Origin: Litorimonas sp039975855
Lineage (GTDB): Bacteria > Pseudomonadota > Alphaproteobacteria > Caulobacterales > Maricaulaceae
Length of the DNA: 64,000 nt
NCBI GenBank assembly: GCA_039975855.1
Contig: JBDWGH010000002.1
Location: forward strand, 62,001-126,000
Direction: 5' to 3'
The notes under the pieces are model-generated. The model saw only the letters and a program-made list of their open reading frames with translations. It had not been told where the DNA came from and searched no databases. Shown in pieces: positions 17,307 to 27,220 of the stretch. The position numbers and the translations under genes were made by a program. Positions within the stretch are counted from its first letter, which is position 1, and the number at the start of each line of letters is the position of its first letter.

Positions 17307-18050
17307 ATGAGTCATCCGTTCGATCCGAACCAGTTGCAGTTTTATCTGACAATTCCATCGCCCTGCCCCTATTTGCCTGGGCGGATGGAACGCAAGATAT
17401 TCACCCAACTTGACCCGCTCGATGGGCCGCATTTGAATAATTATCTGACGCATGCAGGTTTCAGACGTTCGCAGAATGTCATCTATCGACCTGCCTGCGA
17501 AAGCTGCCGCGAGTGTCGGAGCCTCCGGATTGATGTAGACCGGTTCCAAATGAGTAAGTCATTCAAACGGACAATGAAGCGTAATGCTGACCTGATAATC
17601 GAAACCAAATATGCCGCGGCAACGCGGGAGCAATTTGATTTGCTTCAGCGTTACCTGAATAATCGTCACGCAGGCGGCGGGATGACGACGATGGATTTCG
17701 AACGCTATGAAATGATGGCCGAGGAATGTGCATCCGAAACCGAGATCACAGAATTTCGAACATCTGATGGCACTCTGATTGCTGCAATGCTTTTAGACCA
17801 CCTCACCGACGGTATGTCGCTGGTATATAGTTTCTTCGACCCCGAACAGTCACAGCGATCTTTGGGAAACTTCATGGTCTTGAACCATATTCAACAATGC
17901 CGGTCTCTCGATTTGCCCTATCTCTATTTGGGGTATTGGGTCCCAGACAGCCCCAAGATGAGCTATAAAGCGCGTTTCGGCCCGTCAGAGGTTTTGACCC
18001 ATGCCGGGTGGAAACCTCTTCCACGGTTCAAAGGGACTAAGCCAGTATGA
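17307..18050 (+). CDS. bpt: Aspartate/glutamate leucyltransferase Bpt
   Basis: Bpt adds leucine from leucyl-tRNA to proteins with N-terminal Asp or Glu, turning secondary into primary destabilising residues for ClpS/ClpAP degradation. The 247-residue product has the N-terminal ATE domain with SPCPYLPGRMERKIFT and a cysteine cluster RPACESCRECRSLR, which in this family binds metal, and a C-terminal GNAT-like domain with SLVYSFFDPE and YLYLGYWV. Length is typical. It starts 9 bases after the permease and its stop overlaps the TRAP binding-protein start by ATGA, so it is probably cotranscribed with both. Confidence 0.94.
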   Translation: MSHPFDPNQLQFYLTIPSPCPYLPGRMERKIFTQLDPLDGPHLNNYLTHAGFRRSQNVIYRPACESCRECRSLRIDVDRFQMSKSFKRTMKRNADLIIETKYAAATREQFDLLQRYLNNRHAGGGMTTMDFERYEMMAEECASETEITEFRTSDGTLIAAMLLDHLTDGMSLVYSFFDPEQSQRSLGNFMVLNHIQQCRSLDLPYLYLGYWVPDSPKMSYKARFGPSEVLTHAGWKPLPRFKGTKPV

Positions 18051-19192
18051 CAGTCAAACGTCGCGATATCGTTGTAGGTGCAGCGGCTCTCGCTACTGGC
18101 GCAGGCGTTGTGGGTGCCTTGCGGCCTAAATCTAAAACGATCGCACCAAAACGTAGCGATACGCTTTCTGCGCCAAACCTATCGCAGAACCGAAAAGAAT
18201 TTCGAATGGCCACAAGCTGGCCTAAGGATTTCCCAGGCCTCGGACAAATGCCCAACCGTTTCGCGGACGCCATGCGTTTAATGAGCGACGGACGGATTGA
18301 AGTGAAAGTCTTCGCGGCGGGTGAACTCGTCGGCGCGACAGAATGTTTCGATGCCACCAGCACCGGAGCCGCCGATATGTATCACGCGGCGGAGTATTAC
18401 TGGCAGGGTAAGTCGAAAGGGTTCTCCTTTTTTACAGCCATACCGATGGGGATGACAGCGGCAGAAATTATGGGCTGGTGCGATTTTGGCGGCGGTCAAC
18501 AGCTCTGGGATGAACTATCGGCAAAGTTTAATATCAAAGCCTTCCAGGCCGGAAATACAGGTCACCAAACCGGCGGATGGTTCCGCAAGAAAATGGAAAC
18601 GCTGGAAGACTTCAAAGGTCTTCGCATGCGCATGCCTGGCCTTGGGGGTGAAGTTATTCGTCAACTCGGCGGCACAGCTGTCACCCTACCCGGTGGTGAA
18701 ATTTATCAAGCGTTACAATCTGGCAGTATCGATGCAACGGAATGGGTTGGGCCGTGGAATGACCTTGCCCTCGGATTTTACCGTGAAGCCCCATATTACT
18801 ATGCGCCCGGATTTCACGAACCCGGCGCCTCTCTTTCACTCGGTGTAAATTTGGATGTTTGGAACAGCCTCACCTCCGCAGAGCAAAACATGATCCGCTT
18901 CTCTTGCAAATCTGCGAATGACGCCTCGATCGGGGAATACACCTTCAAGAACGCACAGGCATTGGAAGAACTGAAAACCAAATACGGTATTGAACCCCAA
19001 TTTTTCAGCACTGAAATCCTAAAAAGGGTTGGCGTTATCGCCGATGAAATCGTCGATGATTTTGGCAATGCCGACGCACTGACGCGCCGCATCGCCGACA
19101 GCTATTTTAAAACCCGAAATCAAATGCGCTATTGGACGGAAATGTCGGATGGTCGCTATATCGCTGCGCGCGAAGCTGCATTAGGCAAATAG
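18047..19192 (+). CDS. TRAP transporter substrate-binding protein (DctP type), Tat-exported
   Basis: A 381-residue periplasmic binding protein. The N-terminus MTVKRRDIVVGAAALATGAG is a twin-arginine signal. Mature sequence begins near residue 30 and includes FRMATSWPKDFPGLGQM, the conserved arginine region LRMRMPGLGGEVIRQLGG and a SIDATEWVGPWNDL motif. This subgroup, with a Tat signal and a WVGP-type motif, resembles binding proteins for lactate or 2-oxo acids (TtLctP/TakP type); the assignment of ligand is inference. It is followed by the small and large permease genes, forming a complete transporter, and overlaps bpt by 4 bases. Confidence 0.92.
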   Translation: MTVKRRDIVVGAAALATGAGVVGALRPKSKTIAPKRSDTLSAPNLSQNRKEFRMATSWPKDFPGLGQMPNRFADAMRLMSDGRIEVKVFAAGELVGATECFDATSTGAADMYHAAEYYWQGKSKGFSFFTAIPMGMTAAEIMGWCDFGGGQQLWDELSAKFNIKAFQAGNTGHQTGGWFRKKMETLEDFKGLRMRMPGLGGEVIRQLGGTAVTLPGGEIYQALQSGSIDATEWVGPWNDLALGFYREAPYYYAPGFHEPGASLSLGVNLDVWNSLTSAEQNMIRFSCKSANDASIGEYTFKNAQALEELKTKYGIEPQFFSTEILKRVGVIADEIVDDFGNADALTRRIADSYFKTRNQMRYWTEMSDGRYIAAREAALGK

Positions 19193-19195
19193 GCT

Positions 19196-19858
19196 ATGGC
19201 CGGCGGGATTTTACAAGCTATCGGCTGGGCATTTATGCCGCTACTCATTTGGCCCCTTGTTCACCTGGTTTTTGGAAAAACGGAATTCGTAAAAAGCGCG
19301 AGTGAAGCCCTTATCACTCTGATAGATAGCCTCACTTTTCGATTGGGAGAGATTGTCAAATGGCTTCTCCCGCTCCTCGTTTTGTCCGTCGCAGCGTCTG
19401 TTTTCGCGCTCTCGATTTTTGGTATCACAACGACGAAGTGGCTCGAATCCGCAAAGTATTTTCAAGCGCTAATTATCATGTTGGGCGCAGCCGCCACCCT
19501 ATTGGCAGGGCAACATGTGCGCGTCGATATCTTCTTCTCTCGCATGTCAGAAACCAGCAAGGCGCGGGTCGACCTGATCGGATTTTTTCTATTGCTACTC
19601 CCTGTTTGCATCCTTCTCACTTGGAATGCGCAGAGCTTCGTAGGTTTTGCTTGGGCCATTCGCGAAGGATCAAGTGAAGCCGACGGTATTCGCGGCGTTT
19701 ATATTCTGAAAACACTTGTACCTATTTTTGCAGTTACCATGCTGACCCAAGGTCTGGCGATTGCGACGCGAGCGGCGATGGCCCTGAATGGGCAGCCCCG
19801 TCCCCCTCGTCCAGAAGGGGTCCCGCCCTTCTTCCAGACAACAGCGGATAACCTATAA
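19196..19858 (+). CDS. TRAP transporter small permease (DctQ type)
   Basis: A 220-residue integral membrane protein with five hydrophobic stretches, the first near the N-terminus (WAFMPLLIWPLVHLVFG) followed by the usual four of DctQ. The conserved segment LLAGQHVRVDIFFSRMSE matches the DctQ signature, in which the small subunit packs against the large one. The C-terminus is a proline-rich tail. It starts 3 bases after the binding-protein stop and its TAA shares a base with the large permease start (TAATG). The partners before and after make the call secure. Confidence 0.92.
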   Translation: MAGGILQAIGWAFMPLLIWPLVHLVFGKTEFVKSASEALITLIDSLTFRLGEIVKWLLPLLVLSVAASVFALSIFGITTTKWLESAKYFQALIIMLGAAATLLAGQHVRVDIFFSRMSETSKARVDLIGFFLLLLPVCILLTWNAQSFVGFAWAIREGSSEADGIRGVYILKTLVPIFAVTMLTQGLAIATRAAMALNGQPRPPRPEGVPPFFQTTADNL

Positions 19859-21450
19859 TGAGCGGCGCAGAGATCCTCGCAGCTTTGATGTTTCTCTCCG
19901 TCTGCGGAGCGCTCATGTCAGGCTATAATGTAGCCTTTACGCTAGCCGGCACATCACTCCTGTTTGCCGGCATCGGTGTTCTAACTGGCACGTTTGACCC
20001 GGTTTATCTGTTGTCCATGCCCGGGCGAATTTACCCGCTCATCACACGGGAAATTCTGATCGCTGTCCCCCTCTTTGTGTTCATGGGGGTAATGTTAGAA
20101 AAATCCCGAATTGCCGAAGGTTTGTTAGAAAACATGGGGACGCTATTTGGCCCAATGCGCGGCGGATTAGGCATATCAGTTATCTTCGTCGGCGCCCTTC
20201 TGGCGGCCAGTACCGGGATCGTTGGCGCGACCGTTGTCACAATGGGTTTGCTATCTCTCCCCACCATGCTGAACCGGGGCTATGCGCCCTCTCTCGCATC
20301 GGCCAGCATCGCAGCATCAGGCACGCTGGGTCAGATAATACCGCCCTCTATCGTCCTGGTAATTCTGGCTGATCAAATATCAAACGCGTTCCAAGAGGCT
20401 CAACGCAGCTATGATTTAGATACAGATAAGATCGTTTCTGTCGGCGATTTATTCGCGGGCGCATTGCTGCCGGGCTTAATTCTGGTCGCGGCTTATGCGC
20501 TGTACATTTTTGCAGTGGCCGTTCTCAAACCCGCTGATGCGCCTGCACAGCAATGGCCTGAAGGCGCAGATGCGAAGGCCCTCCTCTGGCGCAGTTTCAT
20601 ATCTATGTTGCCGCCAATTTTCCTCATTATCGCTGTGTTAGGCTCCATTCTGTCCGGTTACGCTACGCCGACACGTGGGGCGGCATTAGGAGCATTAGGC
20701 GCTATTCTACTGGCTTGTTATAAAACTGAAGCGAAAACCGACCTTGGCCGCCTGTCCCGCAAAGCCGCCTATCTTTCGGCGGCTGGATTGCTTGGCTTAG
20801 TAGCCTTGGACCTGACAGGCGTGGATTTGCGCATTTCCCAAACGGATTGGTCAGGTATTGAGAAACTTTCCATAACCCTAGCAGCCATCCTCGCCGTCAT
20901 CGGCGGTTTGGGCGCCTTGCTCGCAACATTCCGTTTGGGACGCACAGGCGCACTAGGCGAAGTGTCTAGATCCACGCTTCACATCACGGCGATGGTTTTT
21001 GTTATCCTCATCGGGGCTACGATATTTAGTCTCGTTTTCAGAGGTTTTGGCGGAGACGAAATGGTCGCGCGCATGCTAGAACACGCGCCGGGCGGACCGA
21101 CGGGTGCTTTTATCCTTGTCATGGTGATGATGTTTATCCTCGGCTTCTTCTTGGACTTTATTGAGATCACCTTTGTCGTCGTGCCTTTGGTCGCGCCGCC
21201 TTTGCTAGCAACAGGTATGGACCCAATCTGGCTGGGAATTGTCATGGCGCTAAATTTACAAACCAGTTTCTTGACCCCGCCATTTGGATTCGCGCTATTT
21301 TATCTGCGTGGGGTCGCTCCGCCACAGGTGACAACAACGGCCCTTTATAGAGGCGTCCTACCTTTCATTGCGATCCAAATCGCTATTATCGGTCTTGTGA
21401 TCGCCTTCCCTGGGCTTGCTACCGCCATTCCTGAGAGCCTGCAAAACTGA
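19858..21450 (+). CDS. TRAP transporter large permease (DctM type)
   Basis: DctM carries the sodium-driven transport path of the TRAP system. The 530-residue product has about 12-14 hydrophobic segments and the family's motifs FVFMGVMLEKSRIAEGLL, IVGATVVTMGLLSLPTML, ASGTLGQIIPPSIVLVIL and, near the C-terminus, FILGFFLDFIEITFVVVPL and QTSFLTPPFGFALFYLRG. It is about 100 residues longer than DctM of dicarboxylate systems; the extra length lies in the central hydrophobic region (about 240-370), a feature of the mannitol/chloroaromatic (2-oxo acid) subgroup. It ends the TRAP operon, 75 bases before lemA. Confidence 0.94.
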   Translation: MSGAEILAALMFLSVCGALMSGYNVAFTLAGTSLLFAGIGVLTGTFDPVYLLSMPGRIYPLITREILIAVPLFVFMGVMLEKSRIAEGLLENMGTLFGPMRGGLGISVIFVGALLAASTGIVGATVVTMGLLSLPTMLNRGYAPSLASASIAASGTLGQIIPPSIVLVILADQISNAFQEAQRSYDLDTDKIVSVGDLFAGALLPGLILVAAYALYIFAVAVLKPADAPAQQWPEGADAKALLWRSFISMLPPIFLIIAVLGSILSGYATPTRGAALGALGAILLACYKTEAKTDLGRLSRKAAYLSAAGLLGLVALDLTGVDLRISQTDWSGIEKLSITLAAILAVIGGLGALLATFRLGRTGALGEVSRSTLHITAMVFVILIGATIFSLVFRGFGGDEMVARMLEHAPGGPTGAFILVMVMMFILGFFLDFIEITFVVVPLVAPPLLATGMDPIWLGIVMALNLQTSFLTPPFGFALFYLRGVAPPQVTTTALYRGVLPFIAIQIAIIGLVIAFPGLATAIPESLQN

Positions 21451-21525
21451 GTATTCCCTAGGAATTACTTGCGCTGACGGCGTTTTACCCGCTATTTCAA
21501 ACGCGAGATCTCACAGGGGACATCC

Positions 21526-22089
21526 ATGACTACACTTTTAATCATCCTCGGCATAATCGTCGCACTTGGCGTTATTATTGTCGGCATTTACAACCGCCTT
21601 GTCGCATTGCGTCAGACCACAAACCAAGCTTGGTCAGACATCGAAGTCCAACTCAAACAGCGTCAAGACCTCGTCCCGCAACTCGTCAGCACAGTCAAAG
21701 GCTATGCAAAGCACGAGAAAGGCACATTTAAAGAGGTCGTTGATGCTCGCGCGGCCGCTATGGGCGCCACGACTGTTCAAGGCCAAGCGGCCGCAGAAGG
21801 TATGCTCACACAGGCCTTAGGCAAGCTCTTTGCCCTTGCAGAAGCCTATCCTGAATTGAAAGCCAACACGAATTTCCTTCAGCTGCAAGACCAGCTCTCA
21901 GATGTTGAAAACAAGATCGCTGCGGCACGCCGTTTCTACAACAACTCTGTACAAGAATATAATACGGGACGTGAGCAATTCCCGGCTGTCCTGATTGCTG
22001 GACCATTTGGATTTAAAGAGCGCGAGTTCTTCGAAGCTCCAGAAGGCCGCATTGCCTTGCAAACTCCGCCGGAAGTTAATTTCGACTAG
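21526..22089 (+). CDS. lemA: LemA family protein
   Basis: LemA proteins have a single N-terminal membrane anchor and a four-helix bundle; their role is not well defined, but they are often encoded beside M48 peptidases. The 187-residue product shows the anchor (LLIILGIIVALGVIIVGIYN) and the family motifs NQAWSDIEVQLKQRQDLVPQ, TNFLQLQDQLSDVENKIAAA and RFYNNSVQEYNTGREQFP. Length is typical. The ATG at 21526 follows CACAGGGGACATCC, a good ribosome binding site. It is followed 8 bases later by an M48 peptidase. Confidence 0.95.
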   Translation: MTTLLIILGIIVALGVIIVGIYNRLVALRQTTNQAWSDIEVQLKQRQDLVPQLVSTVKGYAKHEKGTFKEVVDARAAAMGATTVQGQAAAEGMLTQALGKLFALAEAYPELKANTNFLQLQDQLSDVENKIAAARRFYNNSVQEYNTGREQFPAVLIAGPFGFKEREFFEAPEGRIALQTPPEVNFD

Positions 22090-22097
22090 AGCCTGTC

Positions 22098-23165
22098 ATG
22101 CTGGAAGCCTACGGCCTCAGAACGCATATTTGGAATAATAATCTTCGAAGCACCCTGCTGCTGATTGCCTTTCCAATTTTGCTCTTGTTCATGGCCTTCG
22201 GGATCATCCTTGTCTTTCAGGGTTTTGTAAGCGGTGGCGGTGTTGAAGAAGGCCTGAACACCGCTGTTGAAACCATGCCTATGGCTGTGCCTGTAACGCT
22301 CGGATTGGCGGGAGGCTGGTTCAGCATCGCCTTTTTTGCGCATCAAAGCATCATCAGCGCGTCGGTCAAATCTCGAGCGCTGACTCAGTCGGAAGAACCT
22401 CGCGCTTATAATATGCTCGAAAACCTGTGCATCAGCCGAGGCATAACCATGCCGCGTTTGAATGTTATCGAGACTGAGCAAATGAATGCGTTCGCATCAG
22501 GCATTCGAGATAAGAACTATCAAATCACCCTCACCCGAGGATTGATGAATAATCTAGACGATGCGGAGCTCAATGCCGTCATCGCACATGAGCTCTCTCA
22601 CATTCGTCACAAAGACGTCCGCATGCTGATTATTGCGATTATCTTTGTCGGCATTTTTGCTTTTGTTGGAGAAAGTGTCGTTCGCGGCCTTTTTCGGACC
22701 AATCTAGGACGGACGGACCATCACAGGCGCAGCGGCGGCGGCAATGCGGGCGCACTTATCTTTTTTGGATTTGCCATTATCGCCATCACATATCTTTTCG
22801 CTGTTCTCATCCGGTTCACGCTAAGTCGGAAACGGGAATATATGGCGGATGCCGGCGCGGTCGAATTGACCAAAGACCCGGATGCGATGATCCGCGCCTT
22901 AGAGAAAATTTCTGGAAGGGCCGTTCTTCACAATGTTCCGGATGAAATTCGCGAAATGTCTCTGCATAATCCTCGCATTGGTCTTGCAGGCGCTTTCGCA
23001 ACACATCCTCCTATCGACAAACGCATTGATGCCATCGTGAAATTCGGCGGCGGACGGCGTGATACACAAAGCGCTCCTGGTTCACGAATGCGTGAAGCCA
23101 TGGAATCTTCTACCTCAAAACCCACGAAAGGCAGGACACCTCGCGTCAATCCATGGCTACGTTAG
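22098..23165 (+). CDS. M48 family metalloprotease (HtpX-like)
   Basis: A membrane zinc protease of the M48 family. The 355-residue product has two N-terminal membrane segments (LLIAFPILLLFMAFGIIL and a second at about 65-85), the catalytic motif VIAHELSHIRHKDVR with the HExxH residues, further membrane segments at about 180 and 215, and the third zinc-ligand region REYMADAGAVELTKDP. The C-terminal tail is basic. Coupling with LemA is a widespread gene pair; family members act in membrane protein quality control. The lemA stop and this ATG are 8 bases apart. Gene symbol htpX is not given because the protein is distant from E. coli HtpX. Confidence 0.92.
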   Translation: MLEAYGLRTHIWNNNLRSTLLLIAFPILLLFMAFGIILVFQGFVSGGGVEEGLNTAVETMPMAVPVTLGLAGGWFSIAFFAHQSIISASVKSRALTQSEEPRAYNMLENLCISRGITMPRLNVIETEQMNAFASGIRDKNYQITLTRGLMNNLDDAELNAVIAHELSHIRHKDVRMLIIAIIFVGIFAFVGESVVRGLFRTNLGRTDHHRRSGGGNAGALIFFGFAIIAITYLFAVLIRFTLSRKREYMADAGAVELTKDPDAMIRALEKISGRAVLHNVPDEIREMSLHNPRIGLAGAFATHPPIDKRIDAIVKFGGGRRDTQSAPGSRMREAMESSTSKPTKGRTPRVNPWLR

Positions 23166-23249
23166 GTATAGCATTCCGACATTTCCTCTGATAGTTTACC
23201 GCTAATCGATAAATCAAATTCAAACTGACGAATTGTATTAGGGGATAAT

Positions 23250-26135
23250 ATGACCTTCAAACTCAAAACTTTGCTCGCGACAGCTGCAATCGGCCTGGCC
23301 TTGACCGCATGTGGTGGCGGCGATGGTCCATCCACACCCGTGAATTTACCTGATGGTGTCACGAAGATCGAATCTGTTGCTGCTGCGACAGGTGATCAAG
23401 TTGTTATCCCTTATACAAAATACAAACTCGACAACGGCCTAACCGTCGTCTTGCATGAAGATAAATCCGATCCCCTCGTCCATGTTGATGTGACCTATCA
23501 CGTAGGGTCTGGTCGCGAAGAACCGGGCCGTTCTGGCTTCGCACATTTCTTTGAACATATGATGTTCCAAGGGTCGGAAAACGTCGCCGATGAAGAGCAC
23601 TTTAAAATCATCAGCGAATCCGGCGGCACGCTTAACGGCACAACTAATGGCGATCGCACAAACTACTTCGAAACCGTTCCATCTAACCAGCTGGAGAAAA
23701 TGCTCTGGCTCGAAGCTGACCGTATGGGCTTCTTCCTAGACGCCGTGACACAAGAGAAATTCGAAGTTCAACGCGAAACAGTTAAGAATGAGCGCGGACA
23801 GCGCGTCGACAACCGCCCCTATGGCTTGCTTTGGGAACGCGTTGGTGAAGCCATGTACCCAGAAGGCCATCCCTATAGCTGGTCAACAATCGGTTATCTG
23901 GAAGACTTAGACCGCGCTAGCCTCACGGATTTGAAGAAATTTTTCCTCGAATGGTACGGTCCAAATAATGCGACGCTTACGATCGGGGGTGACTTCGACG
24001 CAGAACAAACTTTGGAATGGGTAAAAACCTATTTCGGAACCATCCCGACCGGACCAGAACAAGCTGATCCGGAATTCGTTCCAATTACTTTAGATGAAGA
24101 CCGTTATATCAGCCTGGAAGACAATGTGCAGCTTCCCCTGCTCTACATGTCCTGGCCAACAGTTCATGCCAATCATCCAGACGAAGCGCCACTTGATGTT
24201 TTGGCGAACATTCTAGGACAAGGCCAAACGTCTATTCTGTATAAAAACATCCAAAAGCCAGGTCTGACGGTTCAAGCCTCAGCCGGTCACGGCTGCCGGG
24301 AAATCCATTGTACCCTAACTTTATTCACACTGGCCAATCCGGCAAAAGTCCAAAAGCTGGGTGACCTAGAAGAGAAAATGCGTGCCGCTTTTGGTGAATT
24401 TGAAGAGCGCGGCGTGATGGACGACGATTTAACACGCGTAAAATCGTCTATCGTCTCTGGCCTAATTTACGGTCTCGAATCCGTATCTGGTAAAGTTAGT
24501 CAACTGGCCGCATATGAGACCTATCGCGACAACCCCAATGGTATTGGCGATGATATTGCCCGCTACGAGAACGTCACGAAAGCTGACGTTATGCGCGTGT
24601 ATAACCAGTACATTAAAGGTCAAAACGCCGTCGTTATGTCAATTGTTCCGAAGGGCGCAGGCAACATGATTGCACAGGCTGATACCTGGGATCGCTATGA
24701 GCGCACAATTCCTGATTTCGATGACTCCGCTGATGACTTCAACTGGACGCGTCCAGAGGACCCCGAGGGGCTTGACCGGTCTGTTCAACCTCCAGCCGGC
24801 GACAACATCCCGCAAATCAAAGCGCCGGATACATATACCTTCGCGATGGACAACGGCATCGAAGTCTTGGCTGCGCGAAACACTGAAGTTCCAACGACGA
24901 CAATCAGCTTACGTATCAAAGCCGGTCAAAGTCACGAAACACTCGACAAGCTAGGTCTTGCAAACATGACCGCAGGCCTTCTCAATGAAGCCACGACGGA
25001 ACGTTCCGTTGAAGAGCTTTCGAATGAATTAGATAAGCTTGGTTCGTCCGTTTCCTTCAGCGCGGGCGATAGTTTCTCAACGATGCGGATCCGGACCCTA
25101 ACGCGTAATCTAGATGCAACAGTTGCGATTGCGATGGAGAAGCTCCTCAAACCAAAGTTTGATCAAGCTGATTTTGACCGTGACCAAGCCAATGCATTGC
25201 AAGGCATTAAAGCCAACAAGAAGGAAGCGTCTGCGACAGCCTCTAACTTGTTCAACAAAATGATGTACGGCTCTGATAATCCAACAGCTTACTCCAATTC
25301 AGGCACAGAAGAGTCGGTTCAAAATATTACGTTAGATGATGTCAAAGCGTTCTATGCGAATCACTACTCTCCCCAAATCGCCTCCGTTATTGCGGTCAGT
25401 GATTTGAACGAAGGTGCAATGAAGAAGGCCTTGGCCCCTCTGGCTGATTGGACCGGCGGAGAGGTTCCATCCGTTGAGATGAAGTCTTTCCCGCAACTCG
25501 CCACAGGCACACTTTACTTTGTTGATAAGCCCGATGCCGCTCAAAGCGAAATCCGCATCGGCAAACGTGCCCTGCCATATGACGCAACGGGCGATTACTA
25601 TAAATCCAACGTTATGAACTATCCGCTAGGCGGCGCGTTCAATAGCCGGATCAACCTCAATCTTCGCGAAGATAAAGGCTACACTTATGGTGCTCGCTCC
25701 TTCTTCAACGGAAATGAAAATGGTGGGTGGTATCGTGCCGGTGCCGGTGTTCGCGCTGACGCAACGGCCGCATCAATCGTCGAGTTTGTGAATGAGATCA
25801 AAGGCTATCACGCAGACGGTGCTACGGATGAAGAGGTCGCCTTTACGCAATCTTCACTCGGTCAGTCAGATGCTCGTGCCTATGAGACACCGCGCCAAAA
25901 GCTCGGATTCCTGTCACGCATGGCAACATATGGACTGAAAGCCGACCATGTTGATGAACAGGCTGAGATTTTGGCCAATATGACAAAGGCCGATTTCAAT
26001 GCACTCGCCAAAACACATCTTGATCTCGACGAGATGATTTTGCTCGTCGTTGGTGACAAGGCGAAAGTTTATGACGAGGTTGCCGCTCTTGGCTACACGA
26101 TGGTTGAAATCGATGAAGACGGTAATCCGAAATAG
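23250..26135 (+). CDS. M16 family zinc metallopeptidase, lipoprotein, two-domain
   Basis: A 961-residue peptidase of the M16 (pitrilysin/insulinase) family. The N-terminus MTFKLKTLLATAAIGLALTA ends in a lipobox (TACGG), so it is an envelope lipoprotein. The active-site inverted zinc motif is HFFEHMMFQGS (HxxEH) at about residue 98, with the distal glutamate in ETVKNERGQRVDN. A second M16 copy begins at about residue 530 and lacks the HxxEH, which is normal for these proteins. The C-terminal copy holds NLREDKGYTYGARS. Preceded by AGGGGATAAT as ribosome binding site. A strong terminator follows at 26155-26184. Confidence 0.94.
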   Translation: MTFKLKTLLATAAIGLALTACGGGDGPSTPVNLPDGVTKIESVAAATGDQVVIPYTKYKLDNGLTVVLHEDKSDPLVHVDVTYHVGSGREEPGRSGFAHFFEHMMFQGSENVADEEHFKIISESGGTLNGTTNGDRTNYFETVPSNQLEKMLWLEADRMGFFLDAVTQEKFEVQRETVKNERGQRVDNRPYGLLWERVGEAMYPEGHPYSWSTIGYLEDLDRASLTDLKKFFLEWYGPNNATLTIGGDFDAEQTLEWVKTYFGTIPTGPEQADPEFVPITLDEDRYISLEDNVQLPLLYMSWPTVHANHPDEAPLDVLANILGQGQTSILYKNIQKPGLTVQASAGHGCREIHCTLTLFTLANPAKVQKLGDLEEKMRAAFGEFEERGVMDDDLTRVKSSIVSGLIYGLESVSGKVSQLAAYETYRDNPNGIGDDIARYENVTKADVMRVYNQYIKGQNAVVMSIVPKGAGNMIAQADTWDRYERTIPDFDDSADDFNWTRPEDPEGLDRSVQPPAGDNIPQIKAPDTYTFAMDNGIEVLAARNTEVPTTTISLRIKAGQSHETLDKLGLANMTAGLLNEATTERSVEELSNELDKLGSSVSFSAGDSFSTMRIRTLTRNLDATVAIAMEKLLKPKFDQADFDRDQANALQGIKANKKEASATASNLFNKMMYGSDNPTAYSNSGTEESVQNITLDDVKAFYANHYSPQIASVIAVSDLNEGAMKKALAPLADWTGGEVPSVEMKSFPQLATGTLYFVDKPDAAQSEIRIGKRALPYDATGDYYKSNVMNYPLGGAFNSRINLNLREDKGYTYGARSFFNGNENGGWYRAGAGVRADATAASIVEFVNEIKGYHADGATDEEVAFTQSSLGQSDARAYETPRQKLGFLSRMATYGLKADHVDEQAEILANMTKADFNALAKTHLDLDEMILLVVGDKAKVYDEVAALGYTMVEIDEDGNPK

Positions 26136-26154
26136 GATTAGCCAAATATAAAAC

Positions 26155-26184
26155 GAAAAAACCGGCCGTCGTGCCGGTTTTTTT
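26155..26184. terminator. Rho-independent terminator, usable from both strands
   Basis: ACCGGC (26161-26166) and GCCGGT (26173-26178) form a stem extended by an A run before it and seven T after it, with a 6-base loop. It lies between the convergent M16 peptidase and threonine aldolase family genes, 19 bases after one stop and 13 bases before the other. Confidence 0.85.
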
Positions 26185-26197
26185 ATGATTCAATCAC

Positions 26198-27220
26198 TCA
26201 GATCTGGGAAATAAATCGATCGACTTGCTCTGCTGGGGTGGCCCAAGATGTGACGAGACGGATGCAGGTGTAATCGGAACCATGGGTTTCCCATCGGTAA
26301 AATCCGAAATCAGCTTCTAGTTTCTCGACGATTTTATTTGGAAGAATAGGAAAAACTTGATTGGTCTGGGTCCCGCTTGCGAGTTCATAACCTGCCGATT
26401 GAATGGCCTCGGACAATTTAGTTGCGAGCGAGTTTGCGTGACGACTGGCTGCTACAAATAGGTTTTTGTCAAATAGCTCTCGGAATTGAAGCCCCAGCAA
26501 ACGCCCCTTAGCCAGTAAGGCCCCGCGTTGTTTGATATGATAGCGAAAATCCACCGCAAGCTCTGGTCGATTAATCACAATCGCTTCGCCAATCAAGGCG
26601 CCCGCCTTAGTTCCGCCAATCCAAAAGACATCGGTTAATCGCGCGATGTCAGACAAGGTCACATCATTATCCATTGAAGCGAGCGCCACGCCCAGTCGTG
26701 CACCGTCCAAAAAGAGTAGCAGGCTAAGTTCGCGGCAGGTCTTTGATAAGGCTTCCAATTCGGCCTTCGTATAAATTCGACCGGTTTCCGTCGCGTTGGA
26801 AATATAGACCAAGCGGGGTTTAGCCATATGAGGCGCCATGGAGTTTGCCGCAACCGCAGCCTCTACCAATGCAGGGTTCAGCTTCCCATCTGGCGTTTCA
26901 ACCGTAATAATCTTATGCCCTACCGCTTCAATCGCTCCTGTTTCATGCGTCGCAATATGTCCTCGGCGGACCGAGATGATGGCTTCGTGAGATCGTAGAA
27001 GGCTCGACATCAAAGTTAAATTAGCCAGGGTTCCGCCGGCCACAAAGAATATCTCCGATGCCGCATTTTTCAGGTGTTCATGGATTAAGACACGCGCTTG
27101 ATTTGAATATTCGTCCACACCATAGGCTGACTGCTGAGACATATTGGTTTCCGCCATTGCGGCCAAAATATCGGGATGACAGCCTTCACTATAATCATCC
27201 ATGAAACTAAACTTGGTCAT
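26198..27220 (-). CDS. Threonine aldolase family PLP enzyme
   Basis: Low-specificity threonine aldolases cleave threonine or allo-threonine to glycine and acetaldehyde. The 340-residue product starts MTKFSFMDDYSEGCHPDIL, and the frame also permits a TTG start 18 bases upstream. The family pattern is clear: EIFFVAGGTLANL, HIATHETGAIEAVGH, FLDGARLGVAL with the PLP-binding Asp, and DVFWIGGTKAGALIGEA with the Schiff-base lysine. The QSAYGVDEYS start region differs from the enterobacterial DGVYGEDPT form, so this belongs to the beta-eliminating lyase-like subgroup, and the exact substrate is less certain. It converges on the M16 peptidase at a shared terminator. Confidence 0.88.
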   Translation of the reverse strand: MTKFSFMDDYSEGCHPDILAAMAETNMSQQSAYGVDEYSNQARVLIHEHLKNAASEIFFVAGGTLANLTLMSSLLRSHEAIISVRRGHIATHETGAIEAVGHKIITVETPDGKLNPALVEAAVAANSMAPHMAKPRLVYISNATETGRIYTKAELEALSKTCRELSLLLFLDGARLGVALASMDNDVTLSDIARLTDVFWIGGTKAGALIGEAIVINRPELAVDFRYHIKQRGALLAKGRLLGLQFRELFDKNLFVAASRHANSLATKLSEAIQSAGYELASGTQTNQVFPILPNKIVEKLEADFGFYRWETHGSDYTCIRLVTSWATPAEQVDRFISQI

